From the NCBI RefSeq assembly GCF_003287275.1, contig NZ_QEVW01000003.1, positions 186,001 through 250,000 of the forward strand: a DNA stretch of 64,000 bases, written 5' to 3'. A program made the position numbers and the translations under genes. Under the pieces are notes generated by a model. That model was not told the origin of the DNA, did no database searches, and saw only the letters and a list, made by a program, of their open reading frames with translations. This DNA comes from Paenibacillus taichungensis (GTDB lineage Bacteria > Bacillota > Bacilli > Paenibacillales > Paenibacillaceae). Shown in pieces: positions 29,678-38,760 of this stretch (within the stretch, counting starts at the first letter, position 1; each line of letters starts with the position of its first letter).

Positions 29678-30534
29678 GACTGATCATCCACTGTGCGCTT
29701 TGAATCCACTTCATGATTGAAGATGCGTCTGTATTGCTTGGGCGTCAAGCCAATTAGTTTTTTGTAAAAATTCGTAAAGTGACTCTGGTCACTGAAACCT
29801 GTTTGCGCGGCGACCTCTATTGGGAGTTGGCCTTGTTCCAATAGCCTTTTGGCCTGATTGATGCGAATCGTTTCCAGGTAGCGGTAGGGAGATATCCCTT
29901 TTTGACGAGTAAATAAACGCAACAGATGGTACTTGCTCAGCCCTGTTAACTCGACTAACTGGTTCAGCGTAATGCTCTCCATATAATGAGTCTCTATGTA
30001 CTCGCATATGCGTCTAATCTCGATGGTGACGTCCTGAGCGGAAATAGGCGGTTCGGCATCTGCATATTCTCTCATCAGCTGTTCCAGCAGAAAGAGCAGC
30101 AGTTCTTCTTTGTGAAAGTCAGCTTGCTCTTCCAAAATCATCTGATGCAGCTCATGCAAAGAAGTAACATGTTCGCTCTGATAGAGGACAGGGGAAGCAA
30201 ACCGTGGCAAGTAATCTTGTCCGGTAATTTCCTGTACATATTGGCGCATGACCTCAGGTTGAATGTTGATGCAACGATAATCCAGGGTTCTGCCGTCCAC
30301 CTGTTCGCAGGCATGGGGATCATGCGGATTAAAAATAATCATGTCCCCAGTGTTCAGGATATATTCTTCGTTATTACATACAAGATGTCGCTTGCCTTGC
30401 TCAATAAATCCAATGACGTAATAGTCATGAAAATGATTGGGGAATTTCTGCATAATGCCTTCGAATTGATAAGCTTCGAGCTGTAGATCGGTATCGAACA
30501 CGACGGTTCGCACTTCGCGAGTCACCTGCTGCAC
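29674..30534 (-). CDS. AraC-family transcriptional regulator coupled to EamA exporter
   Basis: A 286-residue AraC regulator with a cupin N-terminal domain ([20 protein letters not shown], then [15 protein letters not shown]) and a C-terminal double helix-turn-helix ([58 protein letters not shown] in the recognition region). AraC regulators of this type commonly sit beside LysE or EamA exporters. The 4-base overlap with the exporter supports a two-gene operon. ATG at 30534 follows AAAGAAGG. Confidence 0.9.
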   Translation of the reverse strand: MQQVTREVRTVVFDTDLQLEAYQFEGIMQKFPNHFHDYYVIGFIEQGKRHLVCNNEEYILNTGDMIIFNPHDPHACEQVDGRTLDYRCINIQPEVMRQYVQEITGQDYLPRFASPVLYQSEHVTSLHELHQMILEEQADFHKEELLLFLLEQLMREYADAEPPISAQDVTIEIRRICEYIETHYMESITLNQLVELTGLSKYHLLRLFTRQKGISPYRYLETIRINQAKRLLEQGQLPIEVAAQTGFSDQSHFTNFYKKLIGLTPKQYRRIFNHEVDSKRTVDDQS

Positions 30535-30627
30535 CTTCTTTCTGGTAAGTTAAATGTCATTATAATATGAAAAGAAGGGACTTTCTTGGACGATATTGCT
30601 CGCTTCGTTTTGTTTAAACATATAAAA

Positions 30628-30677
30628 AACCAAAATACCCGCTATCCCTAACTAAATGGATTACGAGTATTTTGGTT
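30628..30677 (-). terminator. Terminator of the P450 gene
   Basis: AACCAAAATAC (30628-30638) and GTATTTTGGTT (30667-30677) are perfect arms; on the minus strand the stem is followed by TTTTTTAT. It ends transcription of the P450 gene before the AraC promoter. Confidence 0.8.
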
Positions 30678-30755
30678 CTATTATAGTTGATTTAACGGAT
30701 AACAATATGAATTCGGACCTAAATTAACCTTATATTGACTTTACGTCAGATGTAT

Positions 30756-32009
30756 TTACTTATACAGCTTCAGTGGAAGGCTTGTTAAAGATTGTCCGGC
30801 CGCAGAAGCGGTCAGATTTTTCTCCAGATTGAATCCTTTCACGGGTTCAATGCTGTTGAACGTTTTTAGAAATGTGGTCAGTACAATTTTGGCCTCAAGA
30901 CGGGCTAGAGGAGCCCCCAGACAGAAGTGAGTACCAAAACCAAACGCAAGCTGTTTATTATTGTTTGATCGATGAATATTTAAGGTGAACGGATCTTCAA
31001 ACATGTTCTCATCCATATTGGCTGCACTCATCCACGCCACGATAGCGTCTCCCTTTTTCAGCTCAACACCAAGGACACTGTTATCCTCTTTGACCATGCG
31101 GTCCATTTTACTGATGTGAAAGCGATATCTCAGCATTTCCTCTACTGCGGCCGGAACAAGCTCCAGATTATCCCTGAGTTCGGCATACAATTCCGGTTGG
31201 TCATATAGAAGGGCGTAGAACGAGTTGGCCAGCAGGTTGCTTGTGGTTTCTATGCCGGCGCCCAGAATAAACATGGTGGTTCGCACAATCTCTTCATCCG
31301 TAAAGTGCTCGCCATCGAGCTCAACCTGGATCAGGTCTGATATGATATCTTCTCCCAGATTGGATCTTTTGGACACAACGAAGGGATACAAGTATTTGAA
31401 ATATTCTTCCCCGGCAATTTTTTTCATTTCGTTAATTTGATCAAAAGTGGCATCGGTAGTAGGCATAAACATGGTGTCCACCCAATCCTTGAACAAATGA
31501 CGATCTTTGGAAGGAATGCCGAGAAGGTCGGACATGATAATGACAGGAAACATGCTCGTATAAGCTTCAACAATGTCCACTTCCGATTGATCTTCAAATT
31601 CTCTGATCAGCTCTTCGGCCACGGCTTCTATTCTCGGTTCCCAGAGCTTGAGACTTCGGGGTGTAAATGCACTTGCCAGCAATGATCTCCGCTTGCGATG
31701 TTCCGGCGGATCTACGTTGTGAATATCCAGCTTGTCCGGCATGTGATGCTCGCTGTCCGAACCTTCTTCTTCGCTTGAATATCCCACATTAACAATTGAT
31801 CTCTTTCTCACACTGGAGAAGTGCTCGTGATCATTAAGCACGGTTTTGACAAGATCATACCTGAATACATGCCAGGAATCGGTCTCTTCATTGTAGATGA
31901 CAGGTTCCTGATTCAACATGCTGCGATACCAACGGTAGGGACTGAATTCTTCTTCTTTCGATTGGAAATTCGTGATTTCTGACAGAGAAATAATAGAGCT
32001 CTTCGTCAT
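30756..32009 (-). CDS. Cytochrome P450, CYP109/YjiB-like
   Basis: A 417-residue soluble bacterial P450. The haem cysteine is C363 in AFGFGTHFCLGAPLARLEA; the I-helix oxygen motif is FILGAGIETTSN; the K-helix ExxR is EEMLRYR. It hydroxylates an unknown hydrophobic substrate using a ferredoxin or flavodoxin partner not encoded here. The layout resembles CYP109 enzymes of Bacillus (fatty acids, steroids, terpenes). The frame is open to 32147, but AAGGAGG precedes ATG 32009. It is divergent from a YhgE-like gene with a 97-base shared region. Confidence 0.92.
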   Translation of the reverse strand: MTKSSIISLSEITNFQSKEEEFSPYRWYRSMLNQEPVIYNEETDSWHVFRYDLVKTVLNDHEHFSSVRKRSIVNVGYSSEEEGSDSEHHMPDKLDIHNVDPPEHRKRRSLLASAFTPRSLKLWEPRIEAVAEELIREFEDQSEVDIVEAYTSMFPVIIMSDLLGIPSKDRHLFKDWVDTMFMPTTDATFDQINEMKKIAGEEYFKYLYPFVVSKRSNLGEDIISDLIQVELDGEHFTDEEIVRTTMFILGAGIETTSNLLANSFYALLYDQPELYAELRDNLELVPAAVEEMLRYRFHISKMDRMVKEDNSVLGVELKKGDAIVAWMSAANMDENMFEDPFTLNIHRSNNNKQLAFGFGTHFCLGAPLARLEAKIVLTTFLKTFNSIEPVKGFNLEKNLTASAAGQSLTSLPLKLYK

Positions 32010-32106
32010 TCGTTTCGCCTCCTTGGTTGGTCTCATTGACAAATATAACAAATGAGAGTACTTTAATTCAAGTAGTTTAAATTGAGATAACAAGGTGGAG
32101 TAGAGA

Positions 32107-33264
32107 GTGAAGAACATACTGAAGCATGGCGGAGTCAAGGCAGGCATATTTATGATCGTTTTTTACCAAATTGTAATGTTGACCGTTTTTATGTCAGGGT
32201 ATAGCGCAATCCCCAAAAATGTAACCAATCTTACCGTTGCCATTGTCAACGAGGACCAGCAATCCGGTACTGAATTTGTACAACAATTGCAGGAACAATT
32301 GCCATTTACGGTAGTAACCAACGAATCATTGGAACAGGCAAAGACGGGGCTTGAAGACCGGGAAATCCATATGATCATACGTATACCGGGTGATTTTACG
32401 GAGAAACTGTCTGAACAGGGCGGTAAAGCTCAGCTCCAGTATCTGATTAATGAATCGAACCCAACAACAATCACGAGCTCCATGAAAAATGTTGCAGCTG
32501 AAATTACTGCGCAGATGGGCGCACAGGTTCAGGCACAGAGCTTCGAGGGTGTGCTGAGCAGCATGCAGGTTCCTGCAGAGCAATCGAAACAAATTGTGGA
32601 GTCTACTATGGGCAAAGTGTCATCGGACATTGTTCTGAGCAACCCTCAGCCAGCAGGCATGCAGAATCAGATGGCACCGATGTTTATCACGATGGCGCTC
32701 TATGTTGGAGCCATGATCTACGCGATGCAAAGTATTGGCGGAATGAAGCAACTGCAAGGAGAGATGGGGAAATGGAGAGCATTCTTTGCAATGCGAGGTA
32801 CGAACCTGCTTGTTTCCATCCTTGCTCCACTTGTAGGGATTGGCATTTATTTTATGGTGCAGGGGTATGGAGTGGAAGTGTTTTTGAAAATGTGGATGGT
32901 ACACAGCCTGCAACTGTTTGTGTCCATTGAGTTCACCAGCATCTTTATCATGCTTCTCGGTCAAGGCGGAATGCTGATCAATATGATATTCGTACTCAGT
33001 CAGTCCATTGCAAACGGGACGTCCATGTCCCCAGAGATGATGCCAGGATACTTCAAATTCGTGAGTCAGATCACACCGATGTTCTATTCAACGCATCTGG
33101 ATTATAATATTCTCTTCGGCGGAGGGAAAACGGTAGAATATGCGGTCGGACTGGCATTGGTGGGCTTGGGAGCCTTTGTGATCAATACGGCCATTCATCA
33201 TTTCAAAAAAGCCAAACAGACCGATACGACACAGGAGTCTGTACAACAGCCCGTTATGATATAA
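32107..33264 (+). CDS. YhgE/Pip-like ABC-2 type membrane protein
   Basis: A 385-residue membrane protein. After one N-terminal hydrophobic helix (AGIFMIVFYQIVMLTVFMSG) comes a large extracytoplasmic domain of about 170 residues (VAIVNEDQQSGTEF...), then five or so C-terminal membrane spans. This is the layout of YhgE/Pip and ABC-2 permease-like proteins, found in phage receptors, solvent-tolerance proteins and small-molecule exporters. No ATPase gene adjoins it. The start is GTG 32107 after GGTGGAG. A PadR regulator starts 23 bases after its stop, so the two are probably coexpressed and autoregulated. Confidence 0.78.
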   Translation: MKNILKHGGVKAGIFMIVFYQIVMLTVFMSGYSAIPKNVTNLTVAIVNEDQQSGTEFVQQLQEQLPFTVVTNESLEQAKTGLEDREIHMIIRIPGDFTEKLSEQGGKAQLQYLINESNPTTITSSMKNVAAEITAQMGAQVQAQSFEGVLSSMQVPAEQSKQIVESTMGKVSSDIVLSNPQPAGMQNQMAPMFITMALYVGAMIYAMQSIGGMKQLQGEMGKWRAFFAMRGTNLLVSILAPLVGIGIYFMVQGYGVEVFLKMWMVHSLQLFVSIEFTSIFIMLLGQGGMLINMIFVLSQSIANGTSMSPEMMPGYFKFVSQITPMFYSTHLDYNILFGGGKTVEYAVGLALVGLGAFVINTAIHHFKKAKQTDTTQESVQQPVMI

Positions 33265-33287
33265 AATAGAAGTTATGAGGGTAGGCG

Positions 33288-33881
33288 ATGAGGAAGAAGC
33301 TGTACCCTTGGAAGAGCAGAATGGGGGCAGTCACAATGTCGATTCAAATATTTATACTCGGTGCACTAAGTGAGGGGAACTATTACCCCTATGATATTAA
33401 GAAACGAATAGGGAAACATCTAGATCAAACGGATGCCAAGATTACAGAAGGCACCATTTATTATAATTTTGAAGTGTTGCTGAAGAAGGGCCTGATCGAG
33501 AAGGTAGAAACGATTCAAACAGAAAATCGACCGGACAAAACGACATATGGCATCACCGAAAAAGGACGTCAGTCCCTTGAAGAGAGCATATATAAGGTGT
33601 TTCAGAAGTTTACGAACGTACAGTCCTTATATGCTGCTTTGGTCCATTTGGATAAGGTGGATAATCAGAAGATCGCTTATTTGATTGAGGATATTATTGA
33701 GAAGATGAATAAGAGACTGGAATATATTGATTCTCATACACCTCAGGAGATTGATGTGCAGGAGGATCTGAAAGATGCACTCTTGTTGATGCGAGATCAC
33801 GCTTACCACTCCATTCAAAGTGATATGATCTGGCTTCAGAAGCTGCTGCATCATGTTCAGAGCAGAGTATTAAAAAGCTAA
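33288..33881 (+). CDS. PadR-family transcriptional regulator
   Basis: A PadR-type regulator of up to 197 residues. The winged-helix part reads FILGALSEGNYYPYDIKKRI, then TEGTIYYNFEVLLKKGLIEK, and ENRPDKTTYGITEKGRQSLEE; a C-terminal helical domain (MNKRLEYIDSH) provides dimerisation. PadR proteins usually repress a nearby efflux or detoxification gene until a small molecule binds. Here the neighbours are YhgE-like and P450. ATG 33288 is used; an internal ATG at 33336 would begin exactly at the family start and is possible. Confidence 0.88.
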   Translation: MRKKLYPWKSRMGAVTMSIQIFILGALSEGNYYPYDIKKRIGKHLDQTDAKITEGTIYYNFEVLLKKGLIEKVETIQTENRPDKTTYGITEKGRQSLEESIYKVFQKFTNVQSLYAALVHLDKVDNQKIAYLIEDIIEKMNKRLEYIDSHTPQEIDVQEDLKDALLLMRDHAYHSIQSDMIWLQKLLHHVQSRVLKS

Positions 33882-33914
33882 ATAACTCTTTAATGGAATG
33901 AGGATGAGAAGATA

Positions 33915-34214
33915 ATGTATGAACATTTGGTCGTATTCAAATTAATCGATACAATTACTCCGGTCAAACAGCAGGAATTGGTGGCTCAACTGCTCGCGTT
34001 ACAGGAACAGATCCCTGGAATCGTGGATCTCACCGCAGGCATCAATGTAACAGAGGAGACTGATCATATTCAGGGCTTCACACTTGGTCTGAGAGTGACG
34101 TTTGAAGATCAGGAAGCGCTGCGAGCTTATGGCCCGCATCCTGCTCATCAGTCTTTTGTAGCTTCCTTGAATGAGTGGGTGGAGAATGTGATTGTGGTCG
34201 ATTATCCGATCTGA
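33915..34214 (+). CDS. Dabb (stress-responsive A/B barrel) family protein
   Basis: A 99-residue protein with the Dabb domain: MYEHLVVFKL at the start, LLALQEQIPGIVDLTAGINV in the middle, and LRAYGPHPAHQSFVA near the end, where the conserved His-Pro-x-His lies. These ferredoxin-like dimers occur in stress proteins and polyketide cyclases. The function here is unknown. It lies 33 bases after the PadR gene and is followed by a terminator, so it may be the last gene of the YhgE-PadR unit. ATG follows AATGAGGATGAG. Confidence 0.82.
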   Translation: MYEHLVVFKLIDTITPVKQQELVAQLLALQEQIPGIVDLTAGINVTEETDHIQGFTLGLRVTFEDQEALRAYGPHPAHQSFVASLNEWVENVIVVDYPI

Positions 34215-34280
34215 GCATGAGCATTGTCCATAATATAGTATGCATAAGAGGTCGCCATTCCGGTGGTTCTCAAATGATTA

Positions 34281-34312
34281 GGTTAGCCAGAAATTTCTGG
34301 CTGGCCTTTTTT
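34281..34312 (+). terminator. Terminator after Dabb gene
   Basis: AGCCAGAA and TTCTGGCT (34285-34302) form a tight stem extended by GGTT/GGCC pairing and followed by TTTTTT. Confidence 0.85.
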
Positions 34313-34348
34313 ATGTTTTCGATTGGGATGGAATCGTGAGAAGCGAAG

Positions 34349-34376
34349 TTGATTTGTTTTTCATGTGAGATAATAT
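34349..34376 (+). promoter_or_regulatory. Candidate SigA promoter for purine permease
   Basis: TTGATT (34349-34354), 16-base spacer, TAATAT (34371-34376). This gives a leader of about 180 bases before the permease ATG. I looked for a purine riboswitch in that leader and did not find its core. Apart from this promoter and the terminator at 34281, the 34215-34563 gap holds nothing I can name. Confidence 0.4.
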
Positions 34377-34563
34377 AACAACGGAGGGGGTTGTGCTCAT
34401 TCCCTTTTGTACAAAGTGCCCAATATATTGAATCCTCTTTATGACCTACAACAATTCTATGTTAAGAATCATCGAACTTCTCCCAATTGTTTATATAATG
34501 TGAATCAACATAACACGATTTTGCAGCGGTAAAGTGATTCTAAATTACAGGGGGCAGATAGGG

Positions 34564-35880
34564 ATGAGAGAAACCAAGAGAATGAGGATTTTTTCACTGG
34601 GAATTCAGCACGTATTGGCGATGTATGCCGGGGCCATTTTGGTTCCGCTGCTTGTGGGAAGGGCTTTAAACCTGACTGCAGAACAATTGGCGTACCTGGT
34701 ATCAATTGACCTGTTAACCTGTGGTATCGCGACATGGCTTCAGGCACGCAAAGGGAAGTATTTGGGAATTGGCTTGCCAGCGGTTCTTGGAAGCTCATTT
34801 GTTGCTGTGACTCCGATGATTGCGATTGGATCACAATATGGAATTCCAGCCATTTACGGTTCCATCATAGCAGCAGGCATATTCATCGTTATATGTGCTG
34901 TCTTCTTTAGTAAAATTGTCAAACTGTTCCCTCCCGTCGTGATTGGAACAGTTGTAACCATTATTGGTTTGGCATTGATTCCAACGGGCATCAAAAACAT
35001 GGCAGGCGGGGCAAACAGCGAAAATTTCGGAAGCTTAGATAATCTGGCTCTCTCATTCGGGGTATTGCTTTTTATTCTGGTGCTGAATCGATATGCTCGC
35101 GGCTTTGTCAAATCCCTTGCGGTTCTCCTCGGTATTATTGTGGGTACCCTCGTGGCTGCCCTCATGGGAAAAGTGAATTTCAGTTCTGTACAGGAAGCCT
35201 CCTGGTTCCATTTGCCCCAGCCCTTTTACTTTGGATGGCCTACCTTCGAAATCGGTCCGATCATTACCATGATTATTGTCGGCACGGTTGTCATTATTGA
35301 GTCTACAGGTGTGTTTATGGCCTTGAGCAAAATCTGTGATCAACCAATTAATGAAAAGGATCTGGCACGAGGATACCGCGCAGAAGGTCTGGCATTTGTG
35401 CTTGGTGGTATCTTCAATGCTTTTCCTTATAACACATTTGCCCAGAATGTCGGTTTGGTTCAGCTCTCCAAAGTGAAAACAACCAATGTGGTTGTTGCAG
35501 CCGGAGGTATTCTGATTTTTCTCGGACTCATCCCCAAAGTTGCGGCATTCGCAACGATTATCCCCAGCGCGGTACTCGGAGGGGCAACGGTGGTTCTGTT
35601 CGGCATGGTGGTCTCATCTGGGGTTAAAATGCTGCAACATGTGGATTTCAGCAAGCAATCCAATCTGTTAATCGTTGCTTGTTCGGTTTCACTCGGTCTT
35701 GGCGTCACGGCTGTGCCTGATCTGTTTGCCCAGCTGCCTCAAAGTATCCGCATTATTGTTGGTGATGGTATTATCACAGGCAGTCTGTGCGCCATTCTGC
35801 TCAATATCTTCTTTAATCTCGGATTCAAAAAAGAGAGTCTGCCCGTACAGCCCGCACAGGCTCAAGAAGCACATACGTAA
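34564..35880 (+). CDS. Xanthine/uracil permease, NCS2 family
   Basis: A 438-residue nucleobase:cation symporter-2 protein. QHVLAMYAGAILVPLLVGRAL is the family start, followed by about 14 membrane segments and the QNVGLVQLSKVKT region that forms the signature near helix 10. The length equals that of B. subtilis PbuX, which it resembles in style, so xanthine is the likeliest substrate; uracil or uric acid cannot be excluded. The frame opens at 34534, but AGGGGGCAG precedes ATG 34564. It stands alone. Confidence 0.88.
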   Translation: MRETKRMRIFSLGIQHVLAMYAGAILVPLLVGRALNLTAEQLAYLVSIDLLTCGIATWLQARKGKYLGIGLPAVLGSSFVAVTPMIAIGSQYGIPAIYGSIIAAGIFIVICAVFFSKIVKLFPPVVIGTVVTIIGLALIPTGIKNMAGGANSENFGSLDNLALSFGVLLFILVLNRYARGFVKSLAVLLGIIVGTLVAALMGKVNFSSVQEASWFHLPQPFYFGWPTFEIGPIITMIIVGTVVIIESTGVFMALSKICDQPINEKDLARGYRAEGLAFVLGGIFNAFPYNTFAQNVGLVQLSKVKTTNVVVAAGGILIFLGLIPKVAAFATIIPSAVLGGATVVLFGMVVSSGVKMLQHVDFSKQSNLLIVACSVSLGLGVTAVPDLFAQLPQSIRIIVGDGIITGSLCAILLNIFFNLGFKKESLPVQPAQAQEAHT

Positions 35881-35921
35881 GATTGTCTGATTAACTGGCA
35901 TACGATCTGGATAAAAGGAAC

Positions 35922-35995
35922 AGACCCAAGATGATATTGAATGAGGTGGAATGATCGGAATGACTCCCCTCGCCAATGAATCTCTTGGGTCTTTA
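35922..35995 (+). terminator. Stem-loop after purine permease
   Basis: AGACCCAAGA (35922-35931) and TCTTGGGTCT (35983-35992) are perfect arms with a long loop; a short T run follows. Probable terminator. Confidence 0.6.
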
Positions 35996-36042
35996 TGCTG
36001 GGTAAACTGCAGAGTCTTTAGAGTAAAATCGGATATTTTTAT

Positions 36043-36240
36043 TCAACATACCCTGGAAGCTTTTTTACCAGTGATAAGTTCGAAAAGTTTGGCAGATTTC
36101 TCCTTAGTTAATTGAACATAAGCAGGTTTGCTTTCAGTGCTCATAACCCCTTGAAACTTAAACGGCGCCCAGGGTATGAAAGTTACAACAGGATGAATGC
36201 AAAAGGGAGATAAATATGCTAAAGTTTCATCATGAACATG
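36043..36240 (-). pseudogene. Fragment of an unrecognised gene on minus strand
   Basis: A 65-codon frame reads protein-like text: HPVVTFIPWAPFKFQG, then KPAYVQLTKEKSAKLFELIT near its end. A TAG at 36241-36243 interrupts it, and the same frame goes on upstream (PMLIYVVAWKFNEKNM). A shorter version from ATG 36144 would give 33 residues with AGGGG only 2 bases away. This looks like the end of a decayed gene. It fills most of the 482-base gap before selO. Confidence 0.35.
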
Positions 36241-36362
36241 CTACATGTTCTTCTCGTTGAATTTCCATGCGACTACATAAATGAGCATTGGTTCACAAGG
36301 CTAAAATATAAACGAAGGGATATCCTGATATCGCTTGGTTACAGAAAAGGAGTTGTGATCAC

Positions 36363-37832
36363 ATGCAACAAGATACACAAATAGAAGGATGGCATTTCGA
36401 TAACAGTTATGCACGATTGCCGCAGACCTTTTTTACGGTTCAGGGAGCGGTACCCGTTCAATCACCGAAGATGATCATCTTCAATTCATCGCTTGCAGCC
36501 AGCCTGGGACTGAATGTGGAGGTTCTCAACAGTGATGAAGGAGCGGAGGTGTTTGCAGGCAACCTGATACCGAAAGGTGCCGAGCCTCTGGCTCAGGCCT
36601 ATGCGGGTCATCAATTCGGTAATTTTAACATGCTTGGTGATGGACGTGCTTTACTGCTGGGAGAACAGATCACTCCACAAGGCGAGCGAGTGGATATTCA
36701 GCTGAAAGGATCGGGAAGAACACCATACTCTCGCGGAGGGGATGGACGTGCTGCCGTGGGGCCCATGCTGCGTGAGTATATTATTAGTGAAGCGATGCAT
36801 GCACTCGGCATTCCTACAACGCGAAGTCTGGCGGTCGTATCTACTGGAGAAAACATTACACGAGAAACAGAGCGACCTGGTGCAATCCTGACGCGAGTGG
36901 CTTCAAGTCATCTACGTGTGGCAACCTTCCAATACGCAGCCAGTGGTGCATCAACGAATGATCTCCGGGCACTGGCTGATTATACGATAGAACGGCATTT
37001 TCCTGAAATCTCCTCACCGGATAACCGTTATCTTCAGTTGCTTCAGGAAGTCATCCGGCGGCAGGCTTCACTTATTGCTAAGTGGCAGCAGGTTGGTTTC
37101 ATTCATGGCGTAATGAATACGGATAATATGTCCATCTGCGGTGAAACCATCGATTATGGGCCGTGTGCATTTATGGATGCCTACAATCCAGCGACGGTAT
37201 TTAGCTCGATCGACACGCAAGGTCGGTATGCTTATGGAAATCAACCGTATATTGGCGGCTGGAATCTGGCTCGGTTTGCCGAGACACTTCTGCCACTGCT
37301 GCATGAGGATGAAGAACAGGCTGTACAAATCGCCCAGGATGCTATTGCACAATTCTCAGAATTGTATCATCACCACTGGCTCTCGGGAATGCGGAGCAAG
37401 CTGGGCTTGTTTAATGAAGAGGCTGAGGATGAAGCGCTAATCAGGGATCTTCTTGAACTGATGGAGAAGCATAGTGCAGATTATACGAATACGTTTCTCG
37501 CACTTACCTTTGATACGGTTAAGGGAGCTCCCTTGTTCGACACTTCTGAGTTTGCGGAATGGAATGAGCGTCGCCAGGCAAGATTAGGCAGACAGCAGGA
37601 AGGGAAAGAAGAATCGCAACGATTGATGAAATCGAACAATCCGGCGGTGATTCCTCGTAATCATCGGGTGGAAGAAGCACTGGACCAAGCGGAGAATCAC
37701 GGAAATCTTAGTGTGATGGAAAAGCTTCTCGCTGTCCTATCAAACCCATTTGCACATTCTCCCGAACAGGCTGAGTACGCGGAACTGCCTACGCAATGCG
37801 ATACCTCCTACCGGACTTTTTGTGGAACCTGA
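36363..37832 (+). CDS. selO: Protein adenylyltransferase SelO (YdiU/UPF0061)
   Basis: A 489-residue pseudokinase of the SelO family, which transfers AMP to Ser/Thr/Tyr of target proteins, often in redox stress responses. [22 protein letters not shown] is the glycine-rich, flipped nucleotide loop. [29 protein letters not shown] carries the conserved Lys and ion-pair Glu. [25 protein letters not shown] is the catalytic/metal-binding segment. The protein ends YRTFCGT, with the near-terminal Cys where vertebrate SelO has selenocysteine. ATG follows AAAGGAG. It is followed by a compact terminator. Confidence 0.93.
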   Translation: MQQDTQIEGWHFDNSYARLPQTFFTVQGAVPVQSPKMIIFNSSLAASLGLNVEVLNSDEGAEVFAGNLIPKGAEPLAQAYAGHQFGNFNMLGDGRALLLGEQITPQGERVDIQLKGSGRTPYSRGGDGRAAVGPMLREYIISEAMHALGIPTTRSLAVVSTGENITRETERPGAILTRVASSHLRVATFQYAASGASTNDLRALADYTIERHFPEISSPDNRYLQLLQEVIRRQASLIAKWQQVGFIHGVMNTDNMSICGETIDYGPCAFMDAYNPATVFSSIDTQGRYAYGNQPYIGGWNLARFAETLLPLLHEDEEQAVQIAQDAIAQFSELYHHHWLSGMRSKLGLFNEEAEDEALIRDLLELMEKHSADYTNTFLALTFDTVKGAPLFDTSEFAEWNERRQARLGRQQEGKEESQRLMKSNNPAVIPRNHRVEEALDQAENHGNLSVMEKLLAVLSNPFAHSPEQAEYAELPTQCDTSYRTFCGT

Positions 37833-37856
37833 ATTGAACATTTGTTATGAAGAGGC

Positions 37857-37875
37857 TGCCATTGGCAGCTTTTTC
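37857..37875 (+). terminator. Compact terminator after selO
   Basis: GCTGCC, ATT loop (two extra bases pair weakly), GGCAGC and TTTTT. Short but GC-rich. Confidence 0.65.
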
Positions 37876-37899
37876 ATTAACATGTCAAAAGGAGATTTT

Positions 37900-38358
37900 A
37901 TGCCCAACATACTAAGTAAACCAGATATTGCAAAAACTCTTTTTCAGTTGCTTGAACAGACATCCTTCGGCAGGCAGCAGACAGAGAACTATATTAACCG
38001 TTTGTTTGAGAGCTTTAAATGGGAAGGCGTTCCATATGTAGAGAGTGAAGATGATGCATATATAGTTCGTATATACGAGCGTGGCATGGTCATGCTGGAA
38101 AAAAGAATGAAAGAGACGGAAGAAGTAATTTACTGGCTGCTGGAGGATATCATTTTTACGGCGGCGCATGTGGAATTGCTGAAACGATATGGTGTGGATA
38201 ATAAACAGACACACTTGAATTACACAAACGCAGTGACGCAAGAATTGACCCAAAGTGTTGAGAAGGCTTTCCAACAGCTTGGTGATCCTTACTTGTATTG
38301 GCATCAGACGGGTAAACGGCAGGATCTGGAGAGGTTGGAACCAAGGAAGAAGAGGTAA
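37900..38358 (+). CDS. Imm63-like protein
   Basis: A 152-residue protein whose second half resembles immunity protein 63: YIVRIYERGMVMLEKRMKET is followed by EEVIYWLLEDIIFTAAHVELL and ending in QSVEKAFQQLGDPYLYWHQT. Imm63 proteins protect against polymorphic toxins, but no toxin or secretion gene is seen nearby, so this is an orphan or has another role. The open frame begins at 37750 inside selO; AAAAGGAG at 37887-37894 sets ATG 37900, with ATG 37882 a weaker option. The family call is by eye. Confidence 0.6.
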   Translation: MPNILSKPDIAKTLFQLLEQTSFGRQQTENYINRLFESFKWEGVPYVESEDDAYIVRIYERGMVMLEKRMKETEEVIYWLLEDIIFTAAHVELLKRYGVDNKQTHLNYTNAVTQELTQSVEKAFQQLGDPYLYWHQTGKRQDLERLEPRKKR

Positions 38359-38371
38359 TGCATACTTGCCC

Positions 38372-38400
38372 TTGCAATGATATTAACGTTCGGCTATACT
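38372..38400 (+). promoter_or_regulatory. SigA promoter of tyrS
   Basis: TTGCAA (38372-38377), 17-base spacer, TATACT (38395-38400). It is located just upstream of the T-box leader. Confidence 0.6.
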
Positions 38401-38427
38401 GGCTATAAATTGAATACATGAATTACG

Positions 38428-38672
38428 TTGATAGAGCGCAGTAGCGGCTTTGTCCCTGTTACAGAAAGTCAGGGGTTGATGGAACCTGATACATACAAGG
38501 GCTGCGAATTACACTCTGGAGTACTTGGGTAATGCCAAGCGGAATGGCAAACGATATTTTGCTTAAAGCGGTATGGACAGCGTGTGAGCTGTTGTCTGTG
38601 CAAGTTGGGTGGTACCACGGTTATGATAATCGTCCCTATGTCTATTGAAGACAAGGCGGCGATTTTTTTGTG
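38428..38672 (+). ncRNA. T-box leader, tyrosine-specific
   Basis: A T-box riboswitch ahead of tyrS. The conserved T-box sequence TGGGTGGTACCACGG is at 38606-38620 and forms the antiterminator with its partner. A GC-rich terminator stem with AATCG/CGATT at its base (about 38631-38664) ends in TTTTTTT. In the 3' side of Stem I, a UAC codon at 38510-38512, in GAATTACAC, is the likely specifier for tyrosine. Uncharged tRNA-Tyr would bind and allow read-through into tyrS. Boundaries are approximate. Confidence 0.85.
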
Positions 38673-38760
38673 TCCAAAAAAAGCCTCACCCGGTGTAGCT
38701 GCTTGTGAATTAACGTAGATCATGGCCTAATACCAATGCATAGAGAAGGGGTTGTTTGTG

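Noticed and set aside
34380..34430. A short ORF after GGAGGGGG upstream of the xanthine permease
   Set aside because: The purine-rich run is only 1-2 bases from the GTG/TTG, too close for initiation, and the products are 12-17 residues without pattern.
34377..34563. Possible purine riboswitch before the xanthine permease
   Set aside because: The conserved core loops and the P1-P3 arrangement of the purine aptamer are not present, although the leader is long enough.
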